From an uncultured Clostridia bacterium (GTDB taxonomy: Bacteria > Bacillota > Clostridia > Christensenellales > Borkfalkiaceae), in NCBI GenBank assembly GCA_949282385.1, contig CASDOP010000009.1:1-64000 (forward strand): a DNA stretch of 64,000 bases. Direction: 5' to 3'. How positions within the stretch are numbered: position 1 is the stretch's first letter; every line of letters begins with the position of its first letter. Position numbers and translations under genes: made by a program. Below are positions 41,098-50,115 of the stretch, piece by piece. Below the pieces are notes generated by a model. It had not been told where the DNA came from. It was given only the letters and a program-made list of their open reading frames with translations, and made no database searches.

Positions 41098-44000
41098 TTA
41101 TGCCTGAGGAGCAGCTACATCATAACCGAAGAACCACAACTTTGCAGTACTTGATGCGTGATCATTGGTTGCATATAATGTCATCGTGTCACCCGCATTA
41201 AGTTCAACTGTTATTGCTACCATAGTATCTCTCTTAGGAGCCGATACAGTAGTATCTGCACCTCCTGTAACCTGATAATGGAATGTTGCAGGTCTGTCAG
41301 AGTTATAGCTGTTATTGCAAAGCGTGAAGTATACAGTAAGCGTCATGCTTGACTTTGCTTCGAACGTATATGTGCCGGTATTGGTTCCGGCAGCAGCCTC
41401 TCCAGAATCTTTATAACCCGCAGTAACAGCCGTACCGTTTATAGTAGGTATTTTGCTTGATAACGAGCTATCATATTTAACATCACCAGATGTGGTGATC
41501 TTAAGGTCTGTCGTTTCACGGAGCACGCCTGCCGGGTTTTCAGTTTCATCAGCCAAAGCCAACGAAGAAACGAGGAAGCTTTCGGGAGTAACCGTACCAG
41601 CCTGCACAACTTCAAGTACAGCATACAGAGTATCGTCTGCCGTCAGCTTATATGTGTCAAGGTCTATAGCCGTACCGTCGCTTGTTTCAGCAAAACCTGT
41701 TATAGTGTATCCGGAAGGTTTAAGAGAAGCAGCTGCTGCATTAAGCGCATCCTGGTCAATAGGTGCACCCTTGTAACCATAAATTACAGCGCTTTCCTCG
41801 CCAACCTGTACCGTAATAGCTACCGTTGTAACGGGAGTGCCGTCCCATGCGTCTGCATAGGTCATATTGCCGTTGGTTGCGCCGAAGATGGTTGCAAGAG
41901 TGGTGTATTCGGTTGCCTGAGCCTGGGTCATAACCGTGCAAAGGTTTGCAATTACGCCCGTAGTCGCGTCTGCCGTTGCAATCATTTCAGCCGTGAGCGC
42001 GCCGTCGCCCGTGTTGCCGTATTCAAACAGCTTAGTTGCATCGGGATCCGCATTCATCTTGGTATAACGGTCGTTCTTTACGCTCGTCGTATCGCCGTAT
42101 GCTTCAAGAGAATATGCGCCAGAGATATTGCACTCTATGAATGCAACCGTCATGTATACATCCCATCCGCGCGCGAGGGATACTGTGCCTGCAACAACGT
42201 TTTCGTCTGCCGTCAGCGTGCAGTTATCGAAGATATAGCCGTACTCGATCGCATCAGAGCCATCCTTTTCTGTTGCGCCCTTAGTAGCTACAATGTAACC
42301 GCCGTTCTTTTCATCGTTCGCACCAAGGGTTTTGAGCGTGCAGCCCGTGAAGTAGCAGGTTGCGTTGTAACCGAAGATATAGTCCGTTCTGCCTTCGATG
42401 TAGCAGTTTTCATATACCTGACGACCGGTCATTGCATAAAGCGTGTCGTGATAGGACGTGAAGTTGCAGTTCTTGAAGTAGGACTTGTCAGCCTGTACGA
42501 GGCATGCAACTGCCTGAGTATCTTTTGTTATCGTAAGAGATTCCTGATAAAGCTCATTGGTATTGTAGTAGTTCTTGAAGGTTATGCCCTCTGCATAGAA
42601 GCCTTCTGCGCTTTCGCGTACGGAAACGGTTGCAGAACCGTCGGTCGAATATACCATAGAACCGCTGGGATCGAGCAGACCATTGAGAGCGTCAAATACG
42701 ATGACCGTCTTGGAAGCGTCTGCAGTATCTGCGCCGACGAGCTTGACATTGGGAATATCAATTTCGACCTTTTCTTTGTATGTGCCTGCGGCAACGTTGA
42801 TGGTCTTGGTAAGTCCGTCAGCCGTACCCATGAGCTTGAACGCCTGAATTGCATCGTTGATGCTCGTTACGGTAAGAACGCCCTCGGTTATGCCTACGGT
42901 GCCGTTTACGCCTACGTTTACGGTAACTTTGCTTGCCGTTGAAAGGTCAACTACGTTTACGGTATAAGTTGCAACTTTGCCGCATGCGTTGACAGTTACA
43001 GTCTTGGCGCCTGCGGAAGTCAGATCTGCCGAAGATACCTGGAATTCGGTTGCGTCGAGGATAAACACCTCTTCTTTGCCGCCTTCGCCGTTGCAGATTG
43101 CCTGAACTGCAAGGTTATCGGAATTGAACGTGCCGTTGAGAGCAAAAAGTTTCTGAACGGGAAGGGTTACTCTGCCTGTGCCGAGCGAGAAGTCGGAAAG
43201 TTCAAGGTGATCTGCCTCATAAACGACTACCTGGTAAGATGTAGTAAAAGGAGCTGTTGCGTTGTCCGGAGTATAATTAACCGTAACGGTGTAAGTGCCT
43301 GCCGCATTCATATCTACGGCGCTGCTGTCAACGCTGAAACCGGAAGTTATCGCGTCCTGTCTGCCGTTCTGATAGTTGAGCGTTACGTTAAGTCCTGTGC
43401 TGTTGAAAGCTCTGCCCTTAAGGAACTTTGTGGTTGCGCCGCTTACGGTAATGCCCGTCGCTTCAGATTTTTCAAGTTCTTCAGTAATTTTAAGATTGGC
43501 AATTCTGCCCGAACCGTCGTTGGAAACGAGATAGTACGTGCCAGCTTCAATTGTTTCGCCTTCCGCCGTGCCGTAGGTCATGCCCGTAACGGTGGTGCTG
43601 TTAGCAACAGTTGCCCATGTCTTGACGACCGTGCCGTCTTCCTTGCAGAGCGTCATCGTGCAGCCGCTACCGGAAGCGCCCTTTACGTCGAAAGAAATCG
43701 AGTTTGTTCTGCCGCCGAATACAATAGTTATTTTCTTTTTCTGGTTATTTACGCAGGGACCTTCAAGACCGGAAGCAGAACTTTCAAAATATGCGCCCGC
43801 TTCTATGCTGAATTTGCCCACGGTTTCTGTCTTGGTGGTCTTGAAACCACTGCCCGAACCGCCCGTAATTTCAATGAATTTATTGAAATCCATAGCGGTG
43901 GTTACGAACTCGTATTCAACTTCTGCGCTCTTGGTGTTCCACTTTGCATACAGCGTGATATTTCCCGTGATTACCGTATTGAAATCAAACGCCTGCGTGC

Positions 44001-44499
44001 ATTCTGCGTCCGTATACCAGCCGCCGAACGTCTTTGTGGTATCGGTATTGGTGGGGTCTGAAGGCTTGGTTACCTTTCCGCCTTCATCGACCGTTGCCGC
44101 CTGAACCGCAGAACCGCCCATTGAGTTGAACGTTACGGTGTACTGCTCAACCTGCGCGCTCTTGGTTGTCCACTTTGCGTACAGCGTTATGTTTGCATTG
44201 ATAGGCGTGTTGAAGTCGAACGCCTGAGTGCATGCCTGGTCGGTGTACCAACCGCCGAACTCCAGAGTTGCGTCATCGTTGGTGGGGGCTGCAGGTTTAG
44301 CAACCTTGCCGCCCTCGTCAACCGTCTTTGACTGCACAGCAGAGCCGCCCATTGAGTTGAACGTTACGGTATACGTAACGGGCGTTGTCTGCTCGGTTCC
44401 ATCGTCATTTGTAGAGCAGCCCGCAATTACTCCTGCCGATGCGACGGTGAGCGTAGACACCGCTGCAAGCAAAAAGATAAGTAAAGTTCTTTTCTTCAT
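41098..44499 (-). CDS. CE8-like pectin methylesterase lipoprotein with InlB repeats
   Basis: An 1133-residue lipoprotein (lipobox IAGC, Cys28). Two InlB repeats (about 42-195) and Ig-like modules lead to a pectinesterase beta-helix (about 570-880) with the family motifs in order: GTYKEKVEI, SYHDTLYA (for QDTL), GRTDYIFGYNATCYF (catalytic aspartate, for GxxDFIFG) and LARGW (for LGRPW). A C-terminal carbohydrate-module-like region ends the protein. It would remove methyl groups from pectin at the surface, preparing substrate for the PL9-like lyase 5 kb away. The DNA shows many repeat-based long antisense frames, which are shadows. Confidence 0.88.
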   Translation of the reverse strand: MKKRTLLIFLLAAVSTLTVASAGVIAGCSTNDDGTEQTTPVTYTVTFNSMGGSAVQSKTVDEGGKVAKPAAPTNDDATLEFGGWYTDQACTQAFDFNTPINANITLYAKWTTKSAQVEQYTVTFNSMGGSAVQAATVDEGGKVTKPSDPTNTDTTKTFGGWYTDAECTQAFDFNTVITGNITLYAKWNTKSAEVEYEFVTTAMDFNKFIEITGGSGSGFKTTKTETVGKFSIEAGAYFESSASGLEGPCVNNQKKKITIVFGGRTNSISFDVKGASGSGCTMTLCKEDGTVVKTWATVANSTTVTGMTYGTAEGETIEAGTYYLVSNDGSGRIANLKITEELEKSEATGITVSGATTKFLKGRAFNSTGLNVTLNYQNGRQDAITSGFSVDSSAVDMNAAGTYTVTVNYTPDNATAPFTTSYQVVVYEADHLELSDFSLGTGRVTLPVQKLFALNGTFNSDNLAVQAICNGEGGKEEVFILDATEFQVSSADLTSAGAKTVTVNACGKVATYTVNVVDLSTASKVTVNVGVNGTVGITEGVLTVTSINDAIQAFKLMGTADGLTKTINVAAGTYKEKVEIDIPNVKLVGADTADASKTVIVFDALNGLLDPSGSMVYSTDGSATVSVRESAEGFYAEGITFKNYYNTNELYQESLTITKDTQAVACLVQADKSYFKNCNFTSYHDTLYAMTGRQVYENCYIEGRTDYIFGYNATCYFTGCTLKTLGANDEKNGGYIVATKGATEKDGSDAIEYGYIFDNCTLTADENVVAGTVSLARGWDVYMTVAFIECNISGAYSLEAYGDTTSVKNDRYTKMNADPDATKLFEYGNTGDGALTAEMIATADATTGVIANLCTVMTQAQATEYTTLATIFGATNGNMTYADAWDGTPVTTVAITVQVGEESAVIYGYKGAPIDQDALNAAAASLKPSGYTITGFAETSDGTAIDLDTYKLTADDTLYAVLEVVQAGTVTPESFLVSSLALADETENPAGVLRETTDLKITTSGDVKYDSSLSSKIPTINGTAVTAGYKDSGEAAAGTNTGTYTFEAKSSMTLTVYFTLCNNSYNSDRPATFHYQVTGGADTTVSAPKRDTMVAITVELNAGDTMTLYATNDHASSTAKLWFFGYDVAAPQA

Positions 44500-44590
44500 T
44501 AATTTGTCTCCCTAAAAGTTTTATATTCGGGCAGCGATTATCCGCTGTGCCTTTACTGAATAAACAGATGTGCGACCGCAAAAAATTATG

Positions 44591-44630
44591 TTTGACGCAC
44601 AGCAATTTTTCTGTCTTTTTTTGACGCACA
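44591..44630. promoter_or_regulatory. Two direct TTTGACGCACA repeats in the methylesterase leader
   Basis: TTTGACGCACA at 44591-44601 and 44620-44630 (same orientation, starts 29 bp apart) lies in the leader between promoter and start codon. A possible operator for a local regulator; no second copy was noticed before the InlB/PL9 operon. Confidence 0.45.
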
Positions 44631-44688
44631 AGCGGCTTTGAGAACACTGCTTGTTAGTCAATAAAATTTTTTGAAAAATTATAACAGT

Positions 44689-44717
44689 ATAATAACATAA
44701 ACTTGTGCGTTTGTAAA
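44689..44717 (-). promoter_or_regulatory. Promoter of the pectin methylesterase gene
   Basis: Minus strand TTTACA (44717-44712), 17-bp spacer, TATTAT (44694-44689), leader about 180 bases. The rest of 44500-44900 contains no gene that I can support. Confidence 0.7.
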
Positions 44718-44903
44718 GTATTTTGAATAATTTTAAAAAATAAAAAATTACAACCCCCGACGCGTTTCGTCATTTTTCGCAAAAGGCGCATAACTGCCAA
44801 TCGTTACGAAAATGCACCGCCTCAAGCGGACGGACGGGCAGAAAATTTCAGCGCGCAATGCCTGTCGCCCGGAAGACAGCTGAGTTGCAAGAAAATAATG
44901 AAA

Positions 44904-44938
44904 GGCGCGAGCCGCCCGAAAATCGGGCGGCTCGCGCC
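44904..44938. terminator. Terminator of the nadB-nadC-niaR operon
   Basis: GGCGCGAGCCGCCCGA (44904-44919) pairs with TCGGGCGGCTCGCGCC (44923-44938), loop AAA, 35 bp after the niaR stop. Confidence 0.82.
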
Positions 44939-44972
44939 TTGATGAAAAAGTATATAATTTGCGCAAACAATA

Positions 44973-45482
44973 TCAGATTTCTATAAGAAAACCCTTTTCG
45001 CGCAGAGCGCGCTCTATCTTGTCGAGCGCCTCTTCGCTGTCGGCGGACACGGTGTGATAGTGATAGCCGTCGGTTACGCTCATGAGCGGTTTGGACGCGC
45101 CCGAAACGAGCGAGCGATACAGTTCCTCCGCATGCGTGTGCGTTACGAGGTCGAGCCTGGCGGCAATTCTGCCGTAAACGCGGTGGTTGACGAAGATGTC
45201 TTCCACTCTGCCGCCGTTGGAGATAATGAGTTCCGCCTCCTCGACGAGCTGACCCAAAGTGTGCCTGCATTTGAATACGCGTTCGGAGCGCAATCCGCTG
45301 CCTATCACATAGCCGCGGTTTGTGGAAATGACGTCGTAGCCGTTGGCACGGAGAATGGCGATATCCTGCACGATTACCTGGCGGGAAACGCCGAACTTAT
45401 CCGACAGCACGCCCGCGGGTATGGCGGACGAAGTGTTGCCTAAAAGACTTAAAATTTCGTTGCGCCTCTCTGCCGCTTTCAT
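44973..45482 (-). CDS. niaR: NAD biosynthesis repressor NiaR
   Basis: A 169-residue protein. An N-terminal DeoR-like winged helix (AERRNEILSLLGNTSSAIPAGVLSDKFGVSRQVIVQDIAILRANGYDVISTNRGYVI) precedes the 3H domain with three histidines (FKCRHTLGQ, VNHRVYG, VTHTHAEEL; also YHYHTV). NiaR binds nicotinic acid through this metal domain and then represses NAD genes. It is cotranscribed with nadB and nadC and likely controls its own operon through the site overlapping the promoter. Its ATG lies directly after the nadC stop. TGA ends this gene, which shows TGA is a stop codon here. Confidence 0.92.
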   Translation of the reverse strand: MKAAERRNEILSLLGNTSSAIPAGVLSDKFGVSRQVIVQDIAILRANGYDVISTNRGYVIGSGLRSERVFKCRHTLGQLVEEAELIISNGGRVEDIFVNHRVYGRIAARLDLVTHTHAEELYRSLVSGASKPLMSVTDGYHYHTVSADSEEALDKIERALREKGFLIEI

Positions 45483-46343
45483 TTAACCCTCCAGCGGGCG
45501 GAGATTTTTGAGCGACAAATCGAGTATGGGCGCCGAATGCGTGAGCGCGCCCGATGACACGAAGTCTACGCCCGTATCCAATATATCTTTTATATTGTCT
45601 TTGGTAACGTTGCCGCTGCACTCGGTCTGCGCCCTGCCGCCTATCATCTTTACCGCCTCTTTCATCTGCGCGGGCGTCATGTTGTCGAGCATGATTATGT
45701 CCGCGCCCGCTTCCAGCGCTTCGCGGCACATGTCGAGGTTTTCCACCTCAACCTCAATCTTTCTGACGAAGGGCGCGTACTCTTTTGCAAGCTCTACCGC
45801 CCTCTTCACGCTGCCCGCAGCGCCTATGTGGTTGTCCTTAAGAAGAATGCCGTCCGAAAGGTTGTAGCGGTGATTGCAGCCCCCGCCCACTTTGACGGCG
45901 TACTTTTCGAAAATGCGCATGTTGGGCGTCGTCTTGCGCGTATCTAAAAGTTTTGTCTTGCTGCCTGCGAGCAGGTCGACCATCTTTCTGGTATATGTGG
46001 CAATGCCGCTCATTCTCTGGAGGTAATTGAGCGCCGTTCTCTCGCCCGAAAGCAGAACGCGTATGTCGCCCGTTACCTTGCCGAGGAGCTGACCTTTTCT
46101 GACGGCGTCGCCCTCCTTGACGAAGAACTCGCACTTTGTAGCGGCGTCCAATAGTTCAAATGTGCGCGAAAAGACGTAAAGACCGCATATTATGCCGTCC
46201 TGCTTGCATATGAGCTGTACTTCGCCCTGCACCGCTTCGCGCATTACGGCGTTTGTGGTTACGTCCTCGCTGGTTATGTCCTCTGCGAGGGCTGATTTTA
46301 TGAGCGCGTCGCTGTTGACGGCGTTGGTTATGGGATTGTTCAT
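45483..46343 (-). CDS. nadC: Nicotinate-nucleotide pyrophosphorylase (quinolinate phosphoribosyltransferase)
   Basis: Started at the ATG at 46343, behind AAGGAG and overlapping the nadB stop (ATGA). A 286-residue protein: EDITSEDVTT at the N-terminus, GERTALNYLQRMSGIATYTRKMVDL, DTRKTTPNMRIFEKYAVKVGGGCNHRYNLSDGILLKDNHI, and ADIIMLDNMTPAQMKEAV, all classical NadC motifs. It decarboxylates and ribosylates quinolinate to nicotinate mononucleotide. Confidence 0.95.
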   Translation of the reverse strand: MNNPITNAVNSDALIKSALAEDITSEDVTTNAVMREAVQGEVQLICKQDGIICGLYVFSRTFELLDAATKCEFFVKEGDAVRKGQLLGKVTGDIRVLLSGERTALNYLQRMSGIATYTRKMVDLLAGSKTKLLDTRKTTPNMRIFEKYAVKVGGGCNHRYNLSDGILLKDNHIGAAGSVKRAVELAKEYAPFVRKIEVEVENLDMCREALEAGADIIMLDNMTPAQMKEAVKMIGGRAQTECSGNVTKDNIKDILDTGVDFVSSGALTHSAPILDLSLKNLRPLEG

Positions 46344-47689
46344 CTTTTTTCTCCTTGCTGCTGCGCCTGAGCCTCGGCGCACCTGATGTTTTCCTGCCCG
46401 ATGGCGTCGAGTACCATCTGTTTGTAGCTCTTTAAAAGTTTTGCCGAATTGCTGTACTCGGCGAGGTTGAGCGCGTTCTTGGCGGCAATCGCCTTTTCGC
46501 GGTCGATGGGCGAATAGTTGACGTCTATGTCCTGCGCGGCGCGCTTGGCAAAGAGCAGGCTCTCAAGAAGCGAGTTGGACGCGAGACGGTTTTTGCCGTG
46601 TACGCCGTTGCAGCACGTTTCGCCCACGGCGTACAGCCTGGGCATGGTGGTTGCACCCTTCGTATCGCTGCGTATGCCGCCCATGAAATAGTGCTGCGAA
46701 GGAACTACGGGTATGCACTCGCGGAAGACGTCGTAGCCCTCGTTGAGGCAGTGCTGAACTATACCGGGGAAGTGACTGATTACCTCCTCCCTCGGAATGG
46801 GGCGCATATCCAGCCAGACGTGGTCGGTGCCGTCCTTTTGCATCTGTTTGCGTATTTCGGCGGTAACTATGTCGCGCGGTTTAAGCTCGTCCGTAAACCT
46901 TTGAAAATTTTTGTCGAGCAGCACCGCGCCCTCGCCGCGCACGCTCTCTGAAATTAAAAATCTTCTGCCCTTCTTCTTTGAATAGAGCGTGGTGGGGTGT
47001 ATCTGAATGTAGTTTATGTGGTCCACGGCTATGCCGTGCTTTAAGCATATGGCGAGCGCGTCGCCCGTGAGTATGCGGAAGTTTGTCGAATTTTCGAACA
47101 CGCCGCCTATGCCGCCGCTGGCAAGCACGGTGTAGTCGGCGAACAGTTTGTACAGTCTGCCGTTTTTGCCGTCCCTCACCACAATGCCGTAGCACTGCTC
47201 GTCGTCGCAGATTATGTCGAGCATGGTTATATACGGCACAATGAGAATGTTCCTGCGCGAGCGCGCGACCTTCATAAGCTTGGAGGTTATTTCCCTGCCC
47301 GTCGTGTCCTCGTGGAAGCATATTCTGGGGCGGGAATGTCCGCCCTCCTTGGTATATGCGAGCGAGCCGTCCTCCTCGCGGGCGAAATCCACGCCGTAGC
47401 AGATAAGGTCGTTTATTACCTCCTGCGAGCCGCGTATCATAGCCTCTACCGCCTCGGGATTGTTTTCGTAATGTCCCGCGCGCATGGTGTCCTCATAGTA
47501 GCTGTCGTAATCGCTCTCTTCGGGCAACCTGCATATGCCGCCCTGCGCGAGGTAGCTGTCCGATTTGTCGGGCGTTTCCTTGCAGATGACGAGCACGCTC
47601 TTGTCGGGCGTGATGTTGAGGGCGCAGTTAAGCCCCGCAACTCCCGTGCCGACGATTATCACATCATATTTTTTAGCTAACTTTATCAT
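46340..47689 (-). CDS. nadB: L-aspartate oxidase
   Basis: A 449-residue flavoprotein: FAD-binding DVIIVGTGVAGLNCAL, SYLAQGGIC, GGHSRPRICFHEDTTGREIT (active-site region), LASGGIGGVFENSTN, and GVHGKNRLASNSLLESLLFAKRAA near the C-terminus. It oxidises aspartate to iminosuccinate, which quinolinate synthase NadA turns into quinolinate. No nadA is present in the window, though it is commonly adjacent. It starts the nadB-nadC-niaR operon. Confidence 0.93.
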   Translation of the reverse strand: MIKLAKKYDVIIVGTGVAGLNCALNITPDKSVLVICKETPDKSDSYLAQGGICRLPEESDYDSYYEDTMRAGHYENNPEAVEAMIRGSQEVINDLICYGVDFAREEDGSLAYTKEGGHSRPRICFHEDTTGREITSKLMKVARSRRNILIVPYITMLDIICDDEQCYGIVVRDGKNGRLYKLFADYTVLASGGIGGVFENSTNFRILTGDALAICLKHGIAVDHINYIQIHPTTLYSKKKGRRFLISESVRGEGAVLLDKNFQRFTDELKPRDIVTAEIRKQMQKDGTDHVWLDMRPIPREEVISHFPGIVQHCLNEGYDVFRECIPVVPSQHYFMGGIRSDTKGATTMPRLYAVGETCCNGVHGKNRLASNSLLESLLFAKRAAQDIDVNYSPIDREKAIAAKNALNLAEYSNSAKLLKSYKQMVLDAIGQENIRCAEAQAQQQGEKR

Positions 47690-47728
47690 TAATTTTGTCC
47701 TCTGCCCCGCAGGGCTTTCGTTGTAATA

Positions 47729-47769
47729 ATTTTACAGTAAAACTTTACACCTGTCAAGTCAACTGTAAA
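47729..47769 (-). promoter_or_regulatory. nad operon promoter with a probable NiaR site
   Basis: Minus strand TTGACA (47757-47752), 17-bp spacer, TAAAAT (47734-47729). The -35 lies in TTGACAGGTGTAAA, whose ACAGGTGT half resembles known NiaR half-sites; TTTACAG (47731-47737) and CTGTAAA (47763-47769) flank it symmetrically. NiaR bound here would block initiation. Confidence 0.7.
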
Positions 47770-47780
47770 CAAATTTAATG

Positions 47781-47806
47781 CGCGCGGCAAATTTTTTTGC
47801 CGCGCG
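47781..47806. terminator. Hairpin upstream of the nad promoter
   Basis: CGCGCGGCAAA (47781-47791) pairs with TTTGCCGCGCG (47796-47806). It may end leftward transcription from the 47983-48909 gene. Confidence 0.6.
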
Positions 47807-47868
47807 CGGGTTAAAAAACAGCAAAAATGCGGTAAAACGCGCAACTTATCCGGTTTTAGCAAAATAAC

Positions 47869-47900
47869 GGGCGCGCCCGCCACAGGAGGCGGGCGCGCCC
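47869..47900. terminator. Strong hairpin after the 47983-48909 gene
   Basis: GGGCGCGCCCGCC (47869-47881) pairs with GGCGGGCGCGCCC (47888-47900), loop ACAGGA. Together with 47781-47806 it insulates the nad promoter. Confidence 0.7.
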
Positions 47901-47982
47901 TCGCTATGCAGCGTTAAATTACCTTATATTTAACGCGGCTGTTCGGCATTATTTTAAGCTGTTCCATACTCAGTCAAGCGGC

Positions 47983-48909
47983 TCAACCGTAGTGTATATC
48001 GCGGATATTGACGATTTTTCCGCCCTCGACATCCGCGGCATAGAACCTGACGGAAAACAGGTTGCCGCCCGAGGGATATACAAGCCCCGCGGCGCGCTCT
48101 TCGCCGCAGGCGTCGTAAAACTTGCGGGGCGGGACGAGAACGCCGACGAACCCGCCGAGGTATCCCGTAACTTTGTCCGCTTGGGGAACAAGCTCGTCGC
48201 AGAGGTATTTTTTGTAGTCGCCGCGCGCGAGCACGCTTTCAAAAAAAGCGAAATGAATTATCTCCTCCCCTACGGGGCGCGTTTCGCGCGTATGACCGGA
48301 AATGAGCTTCATCTCTTCGCCGTCGAAGGAGAAATCGCACTCGCTCTCGCAGCCCGCGCAGGTATCGAAATTTATCGTTACCCGCAGCATATCCCCGCAC
48401 GAATAGCTTTTTGCTCTGTTTCTGAAAACCATTTTCCCCCGCGCGGAAAAGACGGCGAGAGCGCCCTCGCAAAACAGGCACATTACAGGCTGCCCGCCTA
48501 TGCTCTGCTCAATAAAGCGCGCCGAGCTGAAGGCAAAACCCATTTCTTTCAATGAAAAGTCTTCGCCGTCGCAGCTGACGAATATTCCGCCCTGAGAATA
48601 CAGCGTGAAAAGGCACGCGCCCAGCCGCGCCTGACAAAGAACGCGCAGAGCCGCGTCCGAAGAGCGGTATCCGCGCAACTTTATGAGCGCGTCGCTGCCT
48701 ATGAGGTACACTTCGGCAAATTCGGGCGGCTTGGCGAAAAAGTCGCCGTTTATCATAAAGCAGAGGGGCAGACCGTTGTCCGAGGGCGTTATTTCCGCCA
48801 GCAGGTCGCCCTGCGCCTCCACTCTGCGCTCGAAACAATCTATGACGCCGACATACTGTCCGTTGAGCCTGAGCGCGGCGGGGACGGGGCTTAAAAAATA
48901 TAAAGTCAT
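47983..48909 (-). CDS. Hypothetical protein conserved-looking, unknown function
   Basis: A 308-residue beta-rich protein without signal peptide or membrane helix, beginning MTLYFLSPVPAALRLNGQYVGVID. It contains a cysteine cluster (FDTCAGCESECDF) near residue 185 and an SGHTRETRPVGEEIIHFAFFES stretch. No ribosome binding site is visible. It is divergent from 48973, with only about 60 bp between the two starts. I do not recognise the family. Confidence 0.65.
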   Translation of the reverse strand: MTLYFLSPVPAALRLNGQYVGVIDCFERRVEAQGDLLAEITPSDNGLPLCFMINGDFFAKPPEFAEVYLIGSDALIKLRGYRSSDAALRVLCQARLGACLFTLYSQGGIFVSCDGEDFSLKEMGFAFSSARFIEQSIGGQPVMCLFCEGALAVFSARGKMVFRNRAKSYSCGDMLRVTINFDTCAGCESECDFSFDGEEMKLISGHTRETRPVGEEIIHFAFFESVLARGDYKKYLCDELVPQADKVTGYLGGFVGVLVPPRKFYDACGEERAAGLVYPSGGNLFSVRFYAADVEGGKIVNIRDIHYG

Positions 48910-48972
48910 ACTATTATAAAATGTATAAGTGCAAAATTTTATGTCAATAACATGCCCTGCAAGGAGGTTGCC

Positions 48973-49569
48973 ATGAACAAAATAAACGGTTACACCAAGG
49001 AAGAAGCGGGAAGTCTGGTAAAATATGTATGTGAGGGAAAGATTAAGGGCAAGACGCTGACGCGCATTTTCGAGGAATACGCCAACGATACAGGCAGGGC
49101 GAAAGGCAGTGTGCGCAACTATTATTATGCGCTTTTAAAGCGCTCGGACGATGAAGAAGTTAAAAAACTGCTCGACGGAACAGAGCTTAAAGCCGAAAGC
49201 ATTACGCCCTTTTCCGAGGAAGAAACGGACAAAATTCTGCGCGCCATTCTGCGCGAAAAGAGCAAGGGCGTTTCGGTGAGGAGAGCCGTTTTAAACCTCG
49301 CGGGAGGGGACGACAAGCTCATGCTGAGGTATCAGAACAAGTACCGCAACGTGCTTGCCAAGCAGCCCGAGAGGATTAAAAGAATTATGAAGGAGTGCGG
49401 CATGGAGTACACTCCCGAAGGGCAGAAGCGCATAGAGGACAAGATTAACGACCTCTACGACAAGCTGACGCAGTCGCTCAGGGCGGAAAACGAGCGCCTT
49501 ACAGCAATAGTGAGAAAGCTGAGCGACGAAAACAGACTTTTAAGACTGCAAGTCAAAAATTTACAGTAA
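48973..49569 (+). CDS. Hypothetical protein with HTH-like N-terminus and C-terminal coiled coil
   Basis: Started at the ATG at 48973 behind AAGGAGG; a longer frame begins at 48952. The 198-residue protein has a helical N-terminal half with patterns like LTRIFEEYANDTGRAKGSVRNYYYALLKR, resembling a DNA-binding helix-turn-helix of the Myb/RsfA sort, a second similar unit (about 75-115, KGVSVRRAVLNLAGGDDKLMLRYQNKYRNV), and a leucine-rich coiled coil at the end (LTAIVRKLSDENRLLRLQVKNL). It may be a DNA-binding regulator. No family name can be assigned with confidence. Confidence 0.7.
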   Translation: MNKINGYTKEEAGSLVKYVCEGKIKGKTLTRIFEEYANDTGRAKGSVRNYYYALLKRSDDEEVKKLLDGTELKAESITPFSEEETDKILRAILREKSKGVSVRRAVLNLAGGDDKLMLRYQNKYRNVLAKQPERIKRIMKECGMEYTPEGQKRIEDKINDLYDKLTQSLRAENERLTAIVRKLSDENRLLRLQVKNLQ

Positions 49570-49626
49570 TACTACCCCCTTTCTCCGCCCATACTTATTA
49601 CGGGCGCATATGCCCGAAGGAGTACT

Positions 49627-49788
49627 ATGGAAAAATTTATTTTGGGGCTGGCGTTAGGCATGGCAGGCGGAGCTTTGCTCGTTGCCAACAACTGCAAGCT
49701 GCGCTACCTGGTAAAGAAAAATCAGGAAGAACTCATGCAGAAAGCCGAACAGTATATAGACAGCAAGCTCGAAGACAAAAAAGAATGA
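49627..49788 (+). CDS. Small membrane protein, YtxH-like layout
   Basis: 53 residues, ATG at 49627 with AAGGAG 6 bp upstream. One N-terminal membrane helix (FILGLALGMAGGALLVANN) is followed by a charged helical tail (KKNQEELMQKAEQYIDSKLEDKKE). It follows 48973-49569 by 57 bp, so the two are probably cotranscribed. A perfect terminator follows at once. Confidence 0.75.
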   Translation: MEKFILGLALGMAGGALLVANNCKLRYLVKKNQEELMQKAEQYIDSKLEDKKE

Positions 49789-49793
49789 AAAAA

Positions 49794-49827
49794 GGCGCGC
49801 CGCGGAAATTATTTTCCGCGGCGCGCC
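49794..49827. terminator. Terminator after the small membrane protein
   Basis: GGCGCGCCGCGGAAA (49794-49808) pairs with TTTCCGCGGCGCGCC (49813-49827), a 15-bp perfect stem. Confidence 0.82.
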
Positions 49828-49848
49828 CGCATTTTCGCACTATTTTAA

Positions 49849-49988
49849 CCGTCCGTAGCCGCGCCCGCGCGTTTTAATGCCCTCCGCAGCCGCTCTCTTT
49901 GTCGCAATAATTTTACGCCGCCTGTAGCCGCACTATACGCGTTTTAATGCCCTCCGTCGCCGCTCTTTGGCGCAATATTTTTACACAG
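49849..49988. repeat. Two tandem imperfect repeats of about 70 bp
   Basis: CGCGTTTTAATGCCCTCCG occurs at about 49868 and 49938, and the flanks (GTAGCCGC before; CCGCTCTTTGNCGCAATANTTTTAC after) also match, giving two units about 70 bp apart. No coding potential is apparent in 49830-50075. Confidence 0.65.
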
Positions 49989-50078
49989 CATGCCGCCGTG
50001 CTTTACCCGTTTAAATCGCGACTTAGACCGCTTATATTAAATTCCCTATATAGCCTGCTCATACAGAAAATAAAAAAC

Positions 50079-50108
50079 CCCCGCGCAACTTTGCGCGGGG
50101 ATTTTTAT
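50079..50108. terminator. Terminator of the cyclophilin-like gene
   Basis: CCCCGCGCAA (50079-50088) pairs with TTGCGCGGGG (50091-50100), with A-runs on one side and ATTTTTATTTT on the other. Confidence 0.82.
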
Positions 50109-50115
50109 TTTATAA

